A stretch of 64,000 nt of DNA from Bacteroidota bacterium (GTDB lineage: Bacteria; Bacteroidota; Bacteroidia; Chitinophagales; Saprospiraceae). Of the stretch, positions 61,623-64,000 are shown in pieces. The notes under the pieces were generated by a model. It saw only the letters and a program-made list of their open reading frames with translations. It made no database searches and was not told where the DNA came from. A program made the position numbers and the translations under genes. Numbering within the stretch: position 1 is the first letter of the stretch; each line of letters opens with the position of its first letter. The stretch spans positions 16,969 to 80,968 of the forward strand of contig JAIUPL010000027.1 of assembly GCA_020160935.1 (NCBI GenBank), written 5' to 3'.

Positions 61623-61931
61623 ATGATCGCAACACAAGTGCATGCCCCGGTGAGCCCTGCTCCGGCCGAGGGCGGAGTGGAATTGTACCGTAATTCACCG
61701 AATCCGTTTATTGAAATGACGCTGCTGTGGTTTCGGATGCCTGCACCTTCCAAGGTGGTTATCCGAATTTTCGACGCAGTAGGTTGCGAAATCAATGCCA
61801 AGTCGGGTTATTTTGAAGCAGGTGAGCAACATATGGTGTTGCACCGCGCCGACTTGCGCGAGCCAGGCATTTATACCTGCCGGCTCGAAACGCCGTTTGG
61901 AACGGCTACGAGGAAGGTGATGATGTATTGA
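61623..61931 (+). CDS. orphan T9SS type A sorting domain
   Basis: A 102-residue ORF with almost only a T9SS type A sorting domain: VELYRNSPNPFIEMTLLWFRMP (YPNP-like start), VVIRIFDAVGCEIN, GEQHMVLHRADLREPGIYTCRLET and TATRKVMMY. No signal peptide is present, and the frame is stopped just upstream (TGA at 61611), so it is a fragment rather than a complete secreted protein. Likely a remnant of a larger T9SS cargo gene; expression is not shown. Confidence 0.7.
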   Translation: MIATQVHAPVSPAPAEGGVELYRNSPNPFIEMTLLWFRMPAPSKVVIRIFDAVGCEINAKSGYFEAGEQHMVLHRADLREPGIYTCRLETPFGTATRKVMMY

Positions 61932-62094
61932 CTAAAGTCCTGAGTCGTAAGTCCTAAGTCCTAAGTCTGTAGAGTACACCTTTGTGCCCTTGGCTTCATA
62001 TAGATTTGATGCTAATAGTAGCGCTGTCTACTCTACAGACTCAGGACTCAGGACTCAGGACTGACGACTTAGGACTGACGACTTAGGACTTAAA
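61932..62094. repeat. palindrome, AGTCCTG/AGTCCTA arms, convergent genes
   Basis: Heptamer arms, junction TGTAGAGTACACC, core TTGGCTTC-ATATAGATTT-GATGCTAA. The inner stem has diverged: one side reads TTTGTGCCC and the other TAGTAGCGC, while the arms and junction remain mirrored. It overlaps the ndk stop. Confidence 0.94.
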
Positions 62095-62509
62095 ACATAT
62101 CCACTCCACCGAAGTGAAATGCGCCTTCGATAGCCGCATTTTCGTCGCTGTCAGAACCGTGTACAGCGTTTTCTCCGATACTGGTTGCATATTTGGCGCG
62201 GATGGTGCCGGGCGCTGCCTGCGCCGGGTTGGTAGCGCCGATCAGGGTACGGAAATCTTCCACTGCATTATCTTTTTCAAGAATGGCTGCTACGATCGGG
62301 CCGCTGCTCATAAATTCGCAGAGTTCGCCATAGAAAGGGCGTTCTTTGTGTACGGCATAAAATTCGCCTGCTTTGGCAGGGCTGAGTTGAGTCAGTTTCA
62401 TAGCAACGATACGGAAACCCGCTGCGTTGATCATTTGCAGAATGTTGCCAATGTTACCGGCGCGTACTGCGTCGGGCTTAATCATGGTGAATGTGCGATT
62501 GCCTGCCAT
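62090..62509 (-). CDS. ndk: nucleoside diphosphate kinase
   Basis: A 139-residue enzyme that equilibrates nucleoside di- and triphosphates. The N-terminal [53 protein letters not shown] and the active-site His in [12 protein letters not shown] are complete. The start ATG 62509 (MAGNRTF) is set by homology; an upstream extension is rejected. The stop lies in the repeat at 61932. A TACCTTTG promoter lies at 62559-62566. Confidence 0.97.
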   Translation of the reverse strand: MAGNRTFTMIKPDAVRAGNIGNILQMINAAGFRIVAMKLTQLSPAKAGEFYAVHKERPFYGELCEFMSSGPIVAAILEKDNAVEDFRTLIGATNPAQAAPGTIRAKYATSIGENAVHGSDSDENAAIEGAFHFGGVDMF

Positions 62510-62558
62510 GTTTGTGCTGTATAAAAATGAATAATGTGGTTTTTGAATTTTGAGGGCG

Positions 62559-62586
62559 CAAAGGTAGAGCAAGATTTTATTCCAAA
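62559..62586 (-). promoter_or_regulatory. ndk promoter, TTTG-N16-TACCTTTG
   Basis: On the minus strand, TTTG (62583-62586), a 16-nt spacer, and TACCTTTG (62559-62566), 50 nt before the ndk ATG. Both elements are full consensus. Confidence 0.7.
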
Positions 62587-62653
62587 TAAGCGACTTAAAA
62601 AGGTTTTCTGAAAAATAATCTGTGGCGCGCCGTTCAATTCAGGCCGAACACCG

Positions 62654-62661
62654 TACTTTTG
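62654..62661 (+). promoter_or_regulatory. minus-7 box TACTTTTG upstream of nrnA
   Basis: A full TAnnTTTG match 92 nt before the nrnA ATG; no clear minus-33 element. The span in between holds no other gene. Confidence 0.5.
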
Positions 62662-62753
62662 CCGGTCTTTTGCACCCGCAGAGGCGCAGACGCCTGCTTT
62701 ACCCCTGCAAAAAAATCTTTGAACAGGCACTGCGCACAAATCTTTTGCACACG

Positions 62754-63764
62754 ATGGAATTTCCTTCCGCGCTCAAACAACTGCTTCGCATACCTCAGAA
62801 CGTCGCCATTCTGTCGCACCGCAACCCCGATGGCGATGCGATCGGCAGTTCGCTGGCCATGCGGCATTACCTCGAACAGTACGGCCACACGGTCCATGTG
62901 TTGTTCCCATCGGAGTTTCCGGAAGAATTTGATGCCTTGCCAGGCTCGGAAGATATTCTGCTGTGGGATATTCACACGGAGGAATGCAAAAATGTACTGG
63001 TCCGGAAAAACGTGTTCTTTTTTCTGGATTTCAACGGATACGGCCGCATCGATAAAATGGGCGACTTTATCAAAGACCTGCCCGGCACCCGTATCATGAT
63101 CGACCACCACCTGTACCCCGATCCGATCGCCGATTATACGTATTCGGAACCGGAAGCCAGCAGTACCTGCGAACTGGTGTATCGTTTTATTCACGGACTG
63201 GGCGATACGATGAAAATAAACCCCATGATCGGGAAGTGTATTTACACCGGACTGATTACGGATACCGGCTCGTTCCGGCATGCTACCAACCCGATGGTGT
63301 TCCGCATTGCTGCCGATCTGGTAGAGCGCGGCCTCGACGATACTGCCGTGCAGGACATGATTTTTAACTCCCAAAAAGAGAAACACCTGCGGCTGCTCGG
63401 GCATTGCCTCACCCACCGCATGGAATACATGCCGGAGTACCATACCGCCCTGATCTGGCTTTCCAAAAAAGACTACGAGATTTTCAATATCCAGCGCGGC
63501 GACACCGAAGGCATTGTCAATTACCTGCTCAGTATCAGGGATGTGAAACTGGCAGCATTTATTCACAACCAGCCGACAGTGGTCAAACTCAGCCTGCGAT
63601 CAAAAGGCGACCTCGATGTACAGGAAATTTGTAAAAAACACTTTAATGGCGGTGGGCATAAAAATGCTTCCGGCGCTTACTCGCACGACAGCCTGAAAGC
63701 GACGATTGATAAATTCAAAAGCCTGCTGCCTGAATACAAGGAACAACTGAATGCTAAAGGATAG
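62754..63764 (+). CDS. nrnA: DHH-family oligoribonuclease / pAp-phosphatase
   Basis: A 336-residue NrnA-type enzyme that degrades short RNA oligonucleotides and pAp. DHH-superfamily motifs are complete: LSHRNPDGDAIGSSLA, FFLDFNGYGRI, MIDHHLYPD, ITDTGSFRHATNP, and the DHHA1 domain ending with FNGGGHKNASGAYS. Cytoplasmic. ATG 62754 (MEFPSALKQ) is chosen over the longer in-frame ORF. Its promoter box lies at 62654. Confidence 0.95.
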   Translation: MEFPSALKQLLRIPQNVAILSHRNPDGDAIGSSLAMRHYLEQYGHTVHVLFPSEFPEEFDALPGSEDILLWDIHTEECKNVLVRKNVFFFLDFNGYGRIDKMGDFIKDLPGTRIMIDHHLYPDPIADYTYSEPEASSTCELVYRFIHGLGDTMKINPMIGKCIYTGLITDTGSFRHATNPMVFRIAADLVERGLDDTAVQDMIFNSQKEKHLRLLGHCLTHRMEYMPEYHTALIWLSKKDYEIFNIQRGDTEGIVNYLLSIRDVKLAAFIHNQPTVVKLSLRSKGDLDVQEICKKHFNGGGHKNASGAYSHDSLKATIDKFKSLLPEYKEQLNAKG

Positions 63765-63771
63765 TGTTTGG

Positions 63772-63896
63772 AGGCCTCACCCCCCGGCCCCCTCTCCAAC
63801 GGAGAGGGGGTGACTTCCCGCTTGGCTTCTTGTTTGAAAAAGCCAAGGTTACTCGCTCCCCCTCTCCGTTGGAGGTGAGGTTAACCCATAAGTCAG
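63772..63896. repeat. palindrome, CCCTCTCC/GGAGAGGG arms
   Basis: CCTCACCCCCCGGCCCCCTC and CCAACGGAGAGGGGG on the left with a mirror on the right, core TTGGCTTC-TTGTTTGAAA-AAGCCAAGG. The core matches the class-1 apex although the arms are unrelated to heptamers. Confidence 0.92.
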
Positions 63897-63956
63897 GGGG
63901 ATTTGAAAAAAGTTATAGTTCTTTGACAGACTGAAACCATCTAAAGTTGTTAAGCA

Positions 63957-64000
63957 ATGATTTTAGAACCAATCATACGCGAACAGATGTCGCATTATCG
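63957..64000 (+). CDS. partial reading frame at the window end
   Basis: An ATG (63957) followed by MILEPIIREQMSHY to the last base. It may be the start of a real gene, cut by the window; too short to identify. A promoter is not clear (TTATAGTTCTTTG, 63913-63925, is only suggestive). Confidence 0.3.
   Translation, partial: MILEPIIREQMSHY

Overview
The window looks like a chromosomal segment of a Bacteroidota bacterium, most likely of the Saprospiraceae type. The evidence is repeated TAnnTTTG minus-7 promoter boxes, a type IX secretion (T9SS) C-terminal sorting domain, PorT-like outer-membrane barrels, lpxD and hldD for lipid A and heptose synthesis, a GH3-fold acyl-adenylating protein, and the PadR-PspC pair common in this phylum. 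The family placement is inference from gene content; no 16S gene is present. I see no phage, insertion sequence or CRISPR array.

Layout. 1-4.5 kb: methyltransferase, four-helix-bundle protein, penicillin-binding protein 1C and a lipoprotein. 4.7-12.8 kb: YheT-type hydrolase, a UvrD-like helicase fused to an Fe-S nuclease, two thioredoxin-fold proteins, a coiled-coil zinc-ribbon protein with a Nif3-family partner, and tatA. 13-26 kb: an orphan thiopeptide-type RiPP domain protein, an M1 peptidase, a triple glycogen-binding-fold protein, a double-motif aspartic protease, an ECF sigma/anti-sigma pair, hisIE, an outer-membrane barrel, a glycosyltransferase and a sigma-54 response regulator. 26.5-32.3 kb: a membrane-fusion protein, two ABC ATPases and an FtsX-type permease. 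33-39.6 kb: GH3 protein and the RNA-repair island: a WYL regulator divergent from rtcB, then tRNA-like and structured RNA, then a slipin/SPFH gene. 39.8-53.6 kb: envelope and housekeeping genes (T9SS protein, lpxD, GH10-like hydrolase, barrel, methyltransferase, MATE pump, PadR-PspC, peroxiredoxin). 53.8-64 kb: hldD, small membrane proteins, a broken hepT with intact mntA behind a large SF1 helicase, SRP RNA, transaldolase, ndk, nrnA.

Two things stand out. First, most larger intergenic gaps hold a long inverted repeat whose arms are short tandem words, most often heptamers (GAGTCCT, GAGGCAA, GTGAGTA, GAGTTAT and others). Many share a junction box (GTAGAGTnnACC) and an apical core (TTGGCTTC-loop-GATGCCAA) although the arm words differ. 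Some supply stop codons, one reaches the start codons of both divergent neighbours with mirrored promoters, and one sits in frame inside a Nif3-family gene. Second, the rtcB island carries two matching palindromic operators, T-arm-, D-arm- and anticodon-like RNA modules, and a separate multi-helix RNA ending in a T tract, all beside an RNA ligase and a slipin. It looks like a regulated RNA-repair system with its own RNA component.
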